Shown: positions 8,158-16,848 of the stretch, one piece after another
Position numbering within the stretch: position 1 is the first letter of the stretch
How the letters are laid out: each line of letters opens with the position of its first letter
Source of the DNA: an uncultured Candidatus Marinamargulisbacteria bacterium
GTDB lineage: Bacteria > Margulisbacteria > Riflemargulisbacteria > GWF2-35-9
Assembly: GCA_903910705.1 (NCBI GenBank)
Contig: CAIWAN010000031.1
Location: forward strand, 1-46,060
DNA: 46,060 nt
Reading direction: 5' to 3'
Program-made: the position numbers and the translations under genes
Notes under the pieces: model-generated
Seen by the model: the letters and a program-made list of their open reading frames with translations, nothing else
Database searches by the model: none
What the model was told of the DNA's origin: nothing

Positions 8158-9738
8158 CTAAGCAAATACTTTACGAAGAACGACCGTTACAGTAGCTCCT
8201 TTTCCAACAACACTCTCAACCGTGATCTCACTTTGATGAAGTTCAAGAATTCGCTTGGCGATTGGCAACCCTAACCCCGCTCCGTCATAAGCTTTTGAAA
8301 TTGAATTATCAACTTGACGAAATTTATCAAAGATAATGGCGAGGTCGTCAGGGCTGATGCCGATCCCCGTATCTTTAACTTGGAACATAACAGATTCTTT
8401 CTCCGCTGTAACAAAAATACTAACCCCACCCTTTGGGGTAAACTTAATCGCGTTACCAATGATATTGGAAACAACACTTTCTATGCGAACGGGATCAATC
8501 ATCATAATAAAAAGCGATTCATCTTTGACGGAGGGATCAACCATCAGATCAAGTTTGAGCATTTTATTGTCGGCCTGAATTTGAATTTGCGTAACAACCG
8601 TCTCGATTAATTGTCGAAGATCAACCGGCTGCAAATGAAGCTTCATTTGTCCCGACTCAATCTCGGTGATATTAAGAAGGTCATTGATGATCTTATGGAG
8701 GGAGAGGCTATTCTGTAAAGCAATCTGGAGGAAGTTCTTCTGCGTTAAAGGCATATTTTGATACGTCAGAACGACATCCAGATATCCGATAATACTGGTG
8801 AGAGGTGTTCTTAACTCATGAGAAATATTTTGAAGGAATTGATCTTTCAATTCATCAAGCTTTTCGAGTTCACTATTCTTTTTTTCTAAAGCAATGTAGG
8901 CCTCATTCAATTTAGAGGTCTTCTCGGCAACGATCTCTTCAATATTCTCAATTTTATCTTTAAGCGATTGAGTTAAAACGTCGATTTGCGCCATCATATG
9001 ATTAAAAACTTCGGCTAAGCGAATAAATTCTGTATTAGCCGTTGTTTGAACTTGATTCGAGAAGTCACCTTCTTCCATCTTACGTATCGCTCTTTCGAAT
9101 TGAGATAAAGGTCGACTAACATTCCGAAAGAACACCCATAACGTCCCCCAGAACCCCAATACAATATAGAGGACGATGACACCGATATAGACAAACAACA
9201 GATGCTCGTAACTTCGAGTCCGTTCGTTAAACATCATATCCGCATCGCCATAAACACGGTCGGACATTTCATCGACAGCCGTAACCATTTGGATCTCTAA
9301 AGCACGAATATCTAGCATAATTTTTTCGCGTTCAGCATCAATAGGAGTGGCGAACAATTGATCGGCAAGATCCTTCATCCGATTATAGTATCGATACTGA
9401 AGATCAAGTGATTGTCGAATACTATGCCCAGGATTGGTCTGTTTATTCAAGGTTTCATATTGATTTGCAAGAATATGACTTAATCGAATGTATTTTTCGG
9501 CAGCCTTGGGATCACGAGTAGACCCAAAATCGGATAGTAAAGCGAATGTCTGAGTCAAAACATCTTTATAATTAAGTACATTTTTAGAGTTTGCCACATG
9601 AAACTCAATTTTATGATCGATCTCGTGGTCCTTTTGAATATTGATGAATAAAAATATAGCGGTCCCTAGAATAACGAGGAAAATGGCAACAAGCATAACG
9701 GTAAGTTTGACTTGGAGAGAGTTAAATCGTTTAAGCAT
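8158..9738 (-). CDS. Membrane sensor histidine kinase (HAMP, HisKA, HATPase)
   Basis: A 526-residue hybrid-free sensor kinase. A membrane helix at about 11-31 is followed by an extracytoplasmic helical sensor region, a second helix at about 180-205, a HAMP linker, a coiled coil and the dimerisation domain with H-box NISHELRTPL (phospho-His near residue 307). The ATPase domain has N-box IGNAIKFTP, G1 DTGIGIS and G2 GAGLGL. It would autophosphorylate in response to an unknown signal. No response regulator gene is in the window, so it is an orphan between serA and queA. A TATAAT box ends ten bases before the ATG, and no Shine-Dalgarno is present. Confidence 0.93.
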   Translation of the reverse strand: MLKRFNSLQVKLTVMLVAIFLVILGTAIFLFINIQKDHEIDHKIEFHVANSKNVLNYKDVLTQTFALLSDFGSTRDPKAAEKYIRLSHILANQYETLNKQTNPGHSIRQSLDLQYRYYNRMKDLADQLFATPIDAEREKIMLDIRALEIQMVTAVDEMSDRVYGDADMMFNERTRSYEHLLFVYIGVIVLYIVLGFWGTLWVFFRNVSRPLSQFERAIRKMEEGDFSNQVQTTANTEFIRLAEVFNHMMAQIDVLTQSLKDKIENIEEIVAEKTSKLNEAYIALEKKNSELEKLDELKDQFLQNISHELRTPLTSIIGYLDVVLTYQNMPLTQKNFLQIALQNSLSLHKIINDLLNITEIESGQMKLHLQPVDLRQLIETVVTQIQIQADNKMLKLDLMVDPSVKDESLFIMMIDPVRIESVVSNIIGNAIKFTPKGGVSIFVTAEKESVMFQVKDTGIGISPDDLAIIFDKFRQVDNSISKAYDGAGLGLPIAKRILELHQSEITVESVVGKGATVTVVLRKVFA

Positions 9739-9748
9739 ACATTATCCC

Positions 9749-9776
9749 ATTATAAGGAGAAAAGCCGAAAAGGCAA
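9749..9776 (-). promoter_or_regulatory. Promoter of the histidine kinase gene
   Basis: -35 TTGCCT (9771-9776), 16-bp spacer, consensus -10 TATAAT (9749-9754) on the minus strand. The predicted start of transcription is about four bases before the ATG at 9738, so the message would be essentially leaderless. Confidence 0.5.
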
Positions 9777-9790
9777 CGCAAAGAAAAACG

Positions 9791-11389
9791 TTAAAGTTGT
9801 ACGAGACGCACGTTCCCGTTAATTTCAGAAAGGCCCTCAATGGTAGTAATGACGTCTTCACTGATGGATTGATCTATATTTAGAAGCATAATGGAGCTTC
9901 CTGCTTTCTTGACACGCCCCACTTGCATACTGGCGATATTGACACCGCTTCCCCCCAAGATGGTTCCAATCTTTCCGACGATACCAGGCTTATCTTCGTT
10001 CGGCACCACTAAGATTAAGCCGATTGGCTTCAGATTAACCGGTAAACCGTTGATCAAAACAAACACATCCCCCATATCCTCAAACACGGTTCCCCCGATA
10101 TCATAGGAAGCCTTCGATGTTTTGACCTTCAAGTGGATCAGATTGCGATAATCCTCACCATTGGTCGATTTGGTTTCTTTAACTTTTATCCCTCGTTCAC
10201 GTGCAACCGTTTCTGCATTAACGAAGTTAACAAGCCCCTTTTCTAAGTAATTAAGAAGCCCCTTGAGGATCGCTAGATTAAGCGGAGCCACTTCTTTGTC
10301 CGCGACTTCCCCAATATAGCTGATCTCAACATCAGAAATAGATTCATCTTTAATCAGTTGACTCATAAAAAGGCCTAGTTTTTCAGCCAACCCCATAAAT
10401 CCTTTAACCGGATCAAGAAGATCTCGACGAAGAGACGGGATATTAACCGCCGCACTAGCCTCACCACCATTAAGAACGGAACAGACTTGCTGCGCAACAT
10501 CAATGGCTACATTTTCTTGAGCTTCAGCCGTCGACGCACCTAAGTGTGGTGTTGTAATAATGTTTTTTGCACCGATAAGGGGGTTTCCATCAAGAATTGG
10601 CTCTACCTCGAACACATCAACAGCCGCAGCTTTAACTTTGCCAGACTCTAAAGCATCGCGAAGATCCGCTTCAACAATAATCCCACCTCGTGCGCAATTG
10701 ACGATATAGACCCCATCTTTCATGGAGTTAATCTTTTTTTTATCGATCAAATTTTGGGTCTCTTTGGTTTTGGGAATATGAAAGGTTAAGAAATCTGCCG
10801 TTTGAAGTACATCATCAAGGGTCATTAATTTGATACCCAACTGTCTTGCCTGTTCGTCACTGACATAGGGGTCAAATCCAAGAATCTCCATGCCGACACC
10901 TTGGGCATATCGAACGACTCTTTTACCAATTTTACCTAACCCAACGACACCTAAAGTCTTCCCCGCTAATTCAACACCAGTAAACTGGCTTCGTTTCCAT
11001 TCGCCTTTTTGAAGACTAGCGTGCGCTTGGGGTATATTTCGAGCCATAGACATCAAGAGGGCAAAGGTTTGCTCGGCAGCAGCGATAGTATTGCCTTCAG
11101 GGCTGTTACAGACAATAACCCCTTTTTTGGTAGCCGCGATAACATCGATGTTATCTACGCCTACCCCAGCGCGTCCGATTATCTTTAACTTATCAGCAAC
11201 TTGAAGAATTTTAGCGGTCACTTTGGTTTCACTACGAACCAGCAAGGCGTCGTATTGCCCTATTATTGAAACAAGTTCGTCCTCTGAAAGCCCTGTCTTC
11301 ACATCAACGTGAAAATCCTTTAGAACATCAAGTCCTTTATTCGAAAGTTTGTCAGAAACAAGAACCTTAAACTTTGTTGTATCGGCCAT
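9791..11389 (-). CDS. serA: D-3-phosphoglycerate dehydrogenase
   Basis: Catalyses the NAD-dependent first step of serine biosynthesis from 3-phosphoglycerate. The 532-residue form matches the long bacterial type: catalytic and NAD domains with GRAGVGVDNID, the Rossmann motif GVVGLGKIGKRV, the Arg-containing NCARGGIIVE and the His-containing TPHLGASTAEAQ, then the intervening domain and a C-terminal ACT domain that usually senses serine. The reading frame is open further upstream, but ATG at 11389 (MADTTKFKVL) fits the family start and lies four bases after the rpsI stop, implying translational coupling. No ribosome site is evident. It extends the ribosomal operon into amino acid metabolism. 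Confidence 0.95.
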   Translation of the reverse strand: MADTTKFKVLVSDKLSNKGLDVLKDFHVDVKTGLSEDELVSIIGQYDALLVRSETKVTAKILQVADKLKIIGRAGVGVDNIDVIAATKKGVIVCNSPEGNTIAAAEQTFALLMSMARNIPQAHASLQKGEWKRSQFTGVELAGKTLGVVGLGKIGKRVVRYAQGVGMEILGFDPYVSDEQARQLGIKLMTLDDVLQTADFLTFHIPKTKETQNLIDKKKINSMKDGVYIVNCARGGIIVEADLRDALESGKVKAAAVDVFEVEPILDGNPLIGAKNIITTPHLGASTAEAQENVAIDVAQQVCSVLNGGEASAAVNIPSLRRDLLDPVKGFMGLAEKLGLFMSQLIKDESISDVEISYIGEVADKEVAPLNLAILKGLLNYLEKGLVNFVNAETVARERGIKVKETKSTNGEDYRNLIHLKVKTSKASYDIGGTVFEDMGDVFVLINGLPVNLKPIGLILVVPNEDKPGIVGKIGTILGGSGVNIASMQVGRVKKAGSSIMLLNIDQSISEDVITTIEGLSEINGNVRLVQL

Positions 11390-11393
11390 TTCT

Positions 11394-11786
11394 TTAACGC
11401 TTACGATATTGAGTTGCTTTACGAGCCTTCTTAAGATTATATTTCTTGCGCTCGACAATTCGTGCATCGCGACTTAGTAGACCTTCTGCTTTTAGTATTT
11501 TACGATATTCTTCAGAAACCGTGTTTAATGCTTTAGCAATGCCATACATAATGGCTTCCATTTGACCCGCTTGGCCGCCACCTTTAACATGAGCCAAAAC
11601 ATCATAACGACTTTGAGTATTCGTGAGTATGAGAGGTTTTATCATATTCATTTTAAGTGTCTGAGGACGATTTACACTATCAATGACTTCATTATTTATG
11701 GATACAGCACCAGTCCCTGATACAAGCCAGACTCGTGCAATCGCTGTTTTTCTTTTACCTGTTGCATAATAGCGCGCTTTTTCCAT
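11394..11786 (-). CDS. rpsI: 30S ribosomal protein S9
   Basis: 130 residues, the normal length. The N-terminal YYATGKRKTAIARVWL and the C-terminal basic tail ending KKARKATQYRKR are characteristic; this tail reaches the P-site tRNA in the small subunit. GAGAAATAAATG gives a ribosome site. It follows rplM by 10 bp in the conserved L13-S9 pair and is followed four bases later by serA. Confidence 0.97.
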   Translation of the reverse strand: MEKARYYATGKRKTAIARVWLVSGTGAVSINNEVIDSVNRPQTLKMNMIKPLILTNTQSRYDVLAHVKGGGQAGQMEAIMYGIAKALNTVSEEYRKILKAEGLLSRDARIVERKKYNLKKARKATQYRKR

Positions 11787-11796
11787 TTATTTCTCC

Positions 11797-12243
11797 TTAT
11801 TTCTGAAGCTCTATTGGCTTTGGTTGCTGCGCTATTTGATTGTGAGTAGCCCCTTCATAAAGGAACAACTTCTTTAACATCGCTCGACCCAAAGGTCCCG
11901 ATGGTAACATTCTTTTGACAGCAAGCGTTAATACTTTATTCGCATTTTCTTTTTGCATGGTTGCAAAGTTGCGACTCTTAATTCCACCAGGGAAACCTGT
12001 ATGCCAAAAATAAAGTTTATCTGTAGTCTTTCGACCACTGACTTTAATTTTAGAGGTATTTAAAACAACAACATTATCTCCCGTATCAACGCTCGGTTGA
12101 AACGTTGTCTTATGTTTACCTCTAAGGAGTGCAGCAATCTGCGAGGCCATTCGCCCCAAATATTGATCAGCAGCATCAACTAAAAGCCACTCATGTTTTA
12201 CATCTTCAGGTCGTGTATACGTCGTATCATATTTATTTCTCAT
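11797..12243 (-). CDS. rplM: 50S ribosomal protein L13
   Basis: 148 residues from ATG at 12243. The segment LVDAADQYLGRMASQIAALL and the central GDNVVVLNTSKIKVSGRK are typical L13, an early 23S rRNA assembly protein. The frame stays open upstream, but GGAG seven bases before this ATG and the family start at MRNKYDTTY fix the start here. The gene begins inside the last 11 bases of truA, suggesting coupled translation, and pairs with rpsI downstream. Confidence 0.97.
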   Translation of the reverse strand: MRNKYDTTYTRPEDVKHEWLLVDAADQYLGRMASQIAALLRGKHKTTFQPSVDTGDNVVVLNTSKIKVSGRKTTDKLYFWHTGFPGGIKSRNFATMQKENANKVLTLAVKRMLPSGPLGRAMLKKLFLYEGATHNQIAQQPKPIELQK

Positions 12244-13012
12244 TATTAAACTCCCTCGCTCCTTCATCATACCAGATTCTATTTAGATACAAACCTTGCG
12301 GAGGTGCCATTTGAAAATGATGACGCTTCCGAACGTTGATTATATCCTCAAATTCGTCTTTTGATAACTGTCCTTCTGCAACACTCCAAACTAACCCAAC
12401 CATTTTTCTAACCATATGATGCAAAAAACTATTGGACTCAAAAGATAAAACGACTGATTCACCCTTGAAATCCAGGATATTATATTTACTCACCTTCACA
12501 TCAACGTTCACAATATCTCTTTTTGTTGAAATAACCTGTGGATTATATTTAGATAAATAACTAAAATCATGGACACCTAAAATGGATTGCATATGTTGTC
12601 TGATCTGTTCAATGGGAACTTCTTTTCGATGCCACATAAAACGATCAAGAAACACATGCTTTTGTCCAAAATAACACCAGTACTCATACTGTCGCTTTAT
12701 TGCTTGTCGTCGAGGATCAAAACCCATTTCGACTTCTTCAACAGAAAGAACATAAACACCCTTCAGAGCTTTGTTTAACATCTGATGAAGTTTTGTCAGA
12801 GGAATATCCCCTGAATCATGACAAGCGATAATTTGTTGTTTTGCATGAACACCTCGATCGGTTCTGCCCGCATATCGAAGTGTTGTTTTAGTCTTATAAA
12901 TATCTGAGAAGACAGACTCTATTTCTGACTGAACAGTATGTTTATTTGTTTGTCGTTGAAAGCCGAAAAACTGATCCCCATCATATTCGATGGTTAGAAG
13001 GATCGTTCTCAT
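12233..13012 (-). CDS. truA: tRNA pseudouridine(38-40) synthase TruA
   Basis: About 259 residues. Converts uridines 38-40 of the tRNA anticodon arm to pseudouridine. The catalytic Asp lies in RYAGRTDRGVHAKQQ; other marks are the N-terminal TIEYDGDQFFGFQRQ and the SFLHHMVRKMVG segment. ATG at 13012 is preferred to an upstream in-frame TTG at 13018; neither has a clear ribosome site. It sits between rplQ and rplM, a common location at the end of the alpha operon. Confidence 0.95.
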   Translation of the reverse strand: MRTILLTIEYDGDQFFGFQRQTNKHTVQSEIESVFSDIYKTKTTLRYAGRTDRGVHAKQQIIACHDSGDIPLTKLHQMLNKALKGVYVLSVEEVEMGFDPRRQAIKRQYEYWCYFGQKHVFLDRFMWHRKEVPIEQIRQHMQSILGVHDFSYLSKYNPQVISTKRDIVNVDVKVSKYNILDFKGESVVLSFESNSFLHHMVRKMVGLVWSVAEGQLSKDEFEDIINVRKRHHFQMAPPQGLYLNRIWYDEGAREFNNEK

Positions 13013-13025
13013 GGTCAACTGATAG

Positions 13026-13379
13026 TTAAACTAATTCAAGTACCGATAAGCTCGCAGCATCGCCACGACGTATCCCAAATTTAATAATGCGGGTGTATCC
13101 ACCCTTCATTTCAGCATACTTATCTAACATCTCTTTACTAAACAATTCAGTAAGGACAATTTTATCAGCAATCATCTTAAATACTTCACGATGCGCCGTA
13201 ACATCATTCTTCTTTGCCTTTGTAATAATGCGTTCAACATACTTACTAATTTGCTTGGCTCGAGCATCTGTTGTTTTGATCTGTTTTTCAAGAATCAAGG
13301 CTCTAGCGCCATTCTTAATTAATGCCAGTCGTTGATCCGTTGGCAATCCAATTTTATCGTTTCCTTTGCGATGTCTCAT
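13026..13379 (-). CDS. rplQ: 50S ribosomal protein L17
   Basis: 117 residues with the family start MRHRKGNDKIGLPTDQRLA and the KEMLDKYAEMKGGYTRIIK region near the C-terminus. L17 sits near the peptide exit tunnel. It follows rpoA by 13 bp, the standard last gene of the alpha operon, with GGGAG before the ATG. Confidence 0.97.
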   Translation of the reverse strand: MRHRKGNDKIGLPTDQRLALIKNGARALILEKQIKTTDARAKQISKYVERIITKAKKNDVTAHREVFKMIADKIVLTELFSKEMLDKYAEMKGGYTRIIKFGIRRGDAASLSVLELV

Positions 13380-13392
13380 TTCATTCTCCCGA

Positions 13393-14331
13393 CTAATCTT
13401 CTTTAAGCTTCAATGTATATTGAGCTAATTTTTCATTGATTTCATCTGCTGATTTTTTACCAAAGTTCTTAATCTTCATAAGTTCTTTCATTGGTTTCTC
13501 AACTAGTTCAGCAACTTTAGTTATGCCAGCTTTTCGCAAACAATTTGAGGATCTTGCGGATAGCTCTAAATCTTCAATCGTGAGATCGGGATCAGCTGTA
13601 CTTCCAGATCCTAACTTAGGTTTTTCAGCTGAAATAGCGGCAGGTATAATATGTTTATAATCCGTAAAAAGACTAAAGCTATCGATAAGAATCCTTGATG
13701 ATTTATCAACGGCATCTTCAGCTTTTACGCTGCCATTAGTCCATAGCTCTACCGTAAGCTTATCGAGATCCGTTCTATTCCCAACACGAGTATTGGTAAC
13801 CGTATGATTAACTTTCAAAATAGGCGAGAAGCTTGAATCAACAGGAATCGTACCTACAGGCATTCCTTCAAAATGATTATTGTCAGCAACACGATATCCG
13901 ATTCCACGTTCAATACGCAAGTCCATAATAAACGAGGTATTGGCAGCTGTTATAGTACAGATCTTAAGTTCAGGATTAATAATCTCAATTTCATCATCAT
14001 GTTGGATATCAGAAGCTAAGACATCACCTTTTTTCTTGACGATGATCTTTACATTTTTCGGTGTTTCAGAGTGAGACTTAAGAACGATCTGCTTTACATT
14101 AAGAATGATATTTAGAATATCTTCTTTAATCCCTGTTATGGTTCCAAATTCGTGAAGAACACCATCAATACGAATGGCTGTAACAGCGGAACCTTCTAAC
14201 GAAGATAATAACACACGACGCATAGCATTACCTAACGTAACACCATAGCCCTTATCAAGCGGATCCATAACGATCTTGGCATAATTCGCATCTTGGCTTT
14301 TGGACACATCTACTTTTGTATTCAATCTCAC
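13393..14331 (-). CDS. rpoA: RNA polymerase alpha subunit
   Basis: 312 residues. The N-terminal dimerisation and assembly domain includes DPLDKGYGVTLGNAMRRVLL; the C-terminal domain (about 245-312) has the helix-hairpin-helix fold with NCLRKAGITKVAELV and IKNFGKKSADEI, which contacts upstream promoter DNA and activators. Length is close to the bacterial norm. It lies between rpsD and rplQ as in most bacteria. AGGAGG just upstream supports the start. Confidence 0.98.
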   Translation of the reverse strand: MRLNTKVDVSKSQDANYAKIVMDPLDKGYGVTLGNAMRRVLLSSLEGSAVTAIRIDGVLHEFGTITGIKEDILNIILNVKQIVLKSHSETPKNVKIIVKKKGDVLASDIQHDDEIEIINPELKICTITAANTSFIMDLRIERGIGYRVADNNHFEGMPVGTIPVDSSFSPILKVNHTVTNTRVGNRTDLDKLTVELWTNGSVKAEDAVDKSSRILIDSFSLFTDYKHIIPAAISAEKPKLGSGSTADPDLTIEDLELSARSSNCLRKAGITKVAELVEKPMKELMKIKNFGKKSADEINEKLAQYTLKLKED

Positions 14332-14355
14332 GGTCAGGGTCCTCCTTACAATCGG

Positions 14356-14979
14356 TTATCTTGAATAATACTCAACAATGAATTGGACATTTACAGGAAC
14401 ATCCATTTCTTCACGGGTGGGCACTCTTACAAGCTTATACTTATTGGCTTTTGAGTCAGATTCGATCCACGTTACACTTTGTTTCTTTTCGTTTTTTAAA
14501 ATCAAACTCTCGAATGATTTACCTGAACGTTCACGGATAGACACAACATCATTAACCTTAACAAGATAAGCGGGTATATCTACCTTTTTACCATTCACGA
14601 GAAAATGACCGTGATTAACAAGGAGACGAGATTGTCTTCGTGTATCAGAAAGACCACAACGAAAGACAACATTATCAAGTCGACGTTCCATTAATTGAAG
14701 CATCTCTTCACCTGTATCACCATGCATATTACTCGCCATATCGTAATAACGACGAGATTGAGCTTCACTAATATTAAAAAAACGTTTCATTTTTTGTTTT
14801 TCACGTAAACGAATACCATACTCAGAAAGTTTTATACGTGAAACAGGACCATGTTGGCCAGGTATATACTTTCGTCTTTCTAATGCACATTTTGGGGTAT
14901 CACAACGATCACTCTTTAAATAGAGCTTTGTTCCTTCCCGACGACACATTTTACAAACCGGCCTATTAGACAAACCCAT
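14356..14979 (-). CDS. rpsD: 30S ribosomal protein S4 (zinc-binding form)
   Basis: 207 residues. The N-terminus has four cysteines at 9, 12, 26 and 31, the zinc-ligand pattern of the C+ form. The S4 RNA-binding domain follows (MERRLDNVVFRCGL and SRLLVNHGHFLVNGKKV). S4 nucleates 16S rRNA assembly and often represses its own operon; no operator for that is evident here. It is placed between rpsK and rpoA, with AAAGGAG before the ATG. Confidence 0.98.
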   Translation of the reverse strand: MGLSNRPVCKMCRREGTKLYLKSDRCDTPKCALERRKYIPGQHGPVSRIKLSEYGIRLREKQKMKRFFNISEAQSRRYYDMASNMHGDTGEEMLQLMERRLDNVVFRCGLSDTRRQSRLLVNHGHFLVNGKKVDIPAYLVKVNDVVSIRERSGKSFESLILKNEKKQSVTWIESDSKANKYKLVRVPTREEMDVPVNVQFIVEYYSR

Positions 14980-15002
14980 GCGATCGAACTCCTTTCGTGA
15001 AA

Positions 15003-15395
15003 CTAAACGCGACGACGTTTAGGAGGACGGCAACCATTATGAGGAATTGACGTCACATCCTTAATTGAAACTACATCAATACCTGCAGCCTGAATGGCAC
15101 GAATCGCGGTTTCGCGACCAGGCCCAGGACCTTTAACCAAGACGTCAACTTGAAGCACGCCGCAATCTTTCGCAGCGAGTGCAGCTTTCTCAGCAGCTGA
15201 TTGTGCGGCGAACGGTGTCCCTTTTTTGGACCCTTTAAATCCAACATTCCCAGCAGTTGACCAACTTAGAACATTACCTTCTAAGTCAGTAATTGTAATG
15301 TTTGTATTATTAAAGTTAGAACTGATATGTGCGACAGCAAGCGGCACATTTTTCTTAACTTTTTTCTTTTTAACAACAGTCTTTTTCTGAGCCAT
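15003..15395 (-). CDS. rpsK: 30S ribosomal protein S11
   Basis: 130 residues. After a Lys-rich N-terminus ([13 protein letters not shown]), the conserved core shows [34 protein letters not shown] and the C-terminal [12 protein letters not shown], which contacts 16S rRNA at the platform. It lies 22 bp after rpsM and 23 bp before rpsD. Confidence 0.98.
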   Translation of the reverse strand: MAQKKTVVKKKKVKKNVPLAVAHISSNFNNTNITITDLEGNVLSWSTAGNVGFKGSKKGTPFAAQSAAEKAALAAKDCGVLQVDVLVKGPGPGRETAIRAIQAAGIDVVSIKDVTSIPHNGCRPPKRRRV

Positions 15396-15417
15396 TTCTT
15401 GATGCTCCTACTTTAAA

Positions 15418-15783
15418 TTATTTCTTCTTATTCGCGACGGTACGACGTACGCCACGACGTGTTCGTGCATTGGTTCGTGTACGCTGACCTCGAACGGGAA
15501 GATTACGTTTATGCCTAATCCCTCTGAAACAACCAATTTCCATAAGTCGCTTAATATTTAATGAAATATCACGACGAAGATCTCCTTCGACTGTGTAGTT
15601 TTTGATCTCATCACGAAGTCTTACAACTTCAGATTCAGCCAAATCCTTTGCACGCAGATTAGGATCAACATTAACGGTTTCAAGTATTTTTTGACTTGTC
15701 TTTAACCCAATACCATAAATATAGGTAAGAGCGATCTCAATTCTTTTGTTCTGTGGAACATCAACACCGGCGATACGTGGCAT
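15418..15783 (-). CDS. rpsM: 30S ribosomal protein S13
   Basis: 121 residues. Typical start [20 protein letters not shown], central YIYGIG turn, and C-terminal [16 protein letters not shown]-type segment (here [20 protein letters not shown]). S13 binds the 30S head and contacts tRNA and the 50S subunit. It opens the alpha operon directly after rpmJ. Confidence 0.98.
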   Translation of the reverse strand: MPRIAGVDVPQNKRIEIALTYIYGIGLKTSQKILETVNVDPNLRAKDLAESEVVRLRDEIKNYTVEGDLRRDISLNIKRLMEIGCFRGIRHKRNLPVRGQRTRTNARTRRGVRRTVANKKK

Positions 15784-15795
15784 ATTTCCCTTCCT

Positions 15796-15909
15796 TTATC
15801 CTTGACGTTGTTTATGCTTTGGATTTTCGCATATTATCATTACACGGCCAAAACGTTTAATTACCTTACACTTAGGACAGATCTGTTTTACTGATGCTCT
15901 GACTTTCAT
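15796..15909 (-). CDS. rpmJ: 50S ribosomal protein L36 (zinc form)
   Basis: A 37-residue protein between infA and rpsM. It starts [15 protein letters not shown] and has the C11-C14-C27-H32 zinc-ligand pattern of the C+ form, with typical basic ends and the NPKHKQRQG tail. L36 bridges rRNA helices in the large subunit. The position is the standard one. The gap to rpsM is 12 bp. Confidence 0.96.
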   Translation of the reverse strand: MKVRASVKQICPKCKVIKRFGRVMIICENPKHKQRQG

Positions 15910-15930
15910 AACACACTTACTCTCCCTGTT

Positions 15931-16146
15931 TTATTTGGCCCGATACGTGATCCGGCCCCGTGTTAAATCGTAAGGTGATAACTCAACCTTAACGCGATCT
16001 CCTAACAAAATTCGTATAAAATGTTTTCGGATTTTTCCTGAAACATGTGCAAGTATTTCTTGCCCCATATCAAGCCTTACTCTAAACATTGCGTTTGGTA
16101 AAGCTTCTAGAATTTCACCCTCAACTTCTATTACATCTTTAGACAT
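15931..16146 (-). CDS. infA: Translation initiation factor IF-1
   Basis: 71 residues, a single S1-like OB fold: [35 protein letters not shown] and the closing [14 protein letters not shown]-1 occupies the A site of the 30S subunit during initiation. It has its own near-consensus promoter in the 63-bp gap after adk and an AAGGAA ribosome site, so it can be made independently of the upstream spc genes. Confidence 0.98.
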   Translation of the reverse strand: MSKDVIEVEGEILEALPNAMFRVRLDMGQEILAHVSGKIRKHFIRILLGDRVKVELSPYDLTRGRITYRAK

Positions 16147-16165
16147 AGTTTTTCCTTACAAAGCG

Positions 16166-16200
16166 GGCATCATTCTAACAGATGCCTCTGATACTGACAA
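16166..16200 (-). promoter_or_regulatory. infA promoter with a palindrome around the -10 box
   Basis: Minus strand: -35 TTGTCA (16195-16200), 17-bp spacer, -10 TAGAAT (16172-16177), each five of six consensus bases. Inverted repeat GGCATC-N9-GATGCC (16166-16186) brackets the -10 box. This internal promoter would serve infA, rpmJ and the alpha operon. The palindrome is a candidate operator or supercoil-sensitive element. Confidence 0.6.
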
Positions 16201-16209
16201 ATACTATTT

Positions 16210-16842
16210 TTACTCTAGTTGAGCTTTTACTTGAGACTGAATTGATTCTATGGGCTGTTCTGCATCAATTTCAGCGACAAGATTCTGGCTTTTATAGAAA
16301 TCAAGCAATGGTTGAGTGCTTGATAAATAGGTTTCGAACCGACGTTTAACTGTTTCAGGTTTATCATCTTCTCGGATGATCAATTTTGCCCCACAAAGGT
16401 CGCAGGTCATCTCCTGTTTAGGCTGATTGTACTTGGCATGAAAACTAGCGCCACATGCCTTGCAGGTTAGCCTTCCTGCCATTCTATCAAGAACCGTCTC
16501 AAGGGCAATGCTAAAATAAATCACTTTATCGAATTGAACACCATGTTCAGCAATAAAAACGGCCTGGGGAATGGTTCGAGGAAAACCGTCAAGTAAATAG
16601 GAAGAATCAGAAAGACTAGAAAGCTTATTAACAACCATATTGTTAACAACATCATCCGGAACAAGCGCTCCTTGATCCATATAAGATTTTGCTTCAAGAC
16701 CTAAAGATGTTTTTTGTTCAACCTCACCACGCAATAAATCGCCCATTGAAATATGCTCATAACCAAACTCAGACGATAAATACTTTGCTTGCGTTCCTTT
16801 TCCAGAACCTGGGGCACCGAGTAATAACACTTTTCGCTTCAT
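16210..16842 (-). CDS. adk: Adenylate kinase (zinc-LID type)
   Basis: 210 residues. Interconverts ATP plus AMP with two ADP. P-loop GAPGSGKGT (9-17), AMP-site DGFPRT and GRLTCKACG at the LID. The LID carries four cysteines (127, 130, 147, 150), the zinc-binding form seen in many bacteria. It follows secY by six bases, the usual spc-operon neighbour. The methionine aminopeptidase gene that often follows adk is absent. Confidence 0.98.
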   Translation of the reverse strand: MKRKVLLLGAPGSGKGTQAKYLSSEFGYEHISMGDLLRGEVEQKTSLGLEAKSYMDQGALVPDDVVNNMVVNKLSSLSDSSYLLDGFPRTIPQAVFIAEHGVQFDKVIYFSIALETVLDRMAGRLTCKACGASFHAKYNQPKQEMTCDLCGAKLIIREDDKPETVKRRFETYLSSTQPLLDFYKSQNLVAEIDAEQPIESIQSQVKAQLE

Positions 16843-16848
16843 GCTTTT

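Noticed and set aside
16147-16209. A small gene in the adk-infA gap in place of map
   Set aside because: 63 bp is too short, and the gap is explained by a promoter and palindrome.
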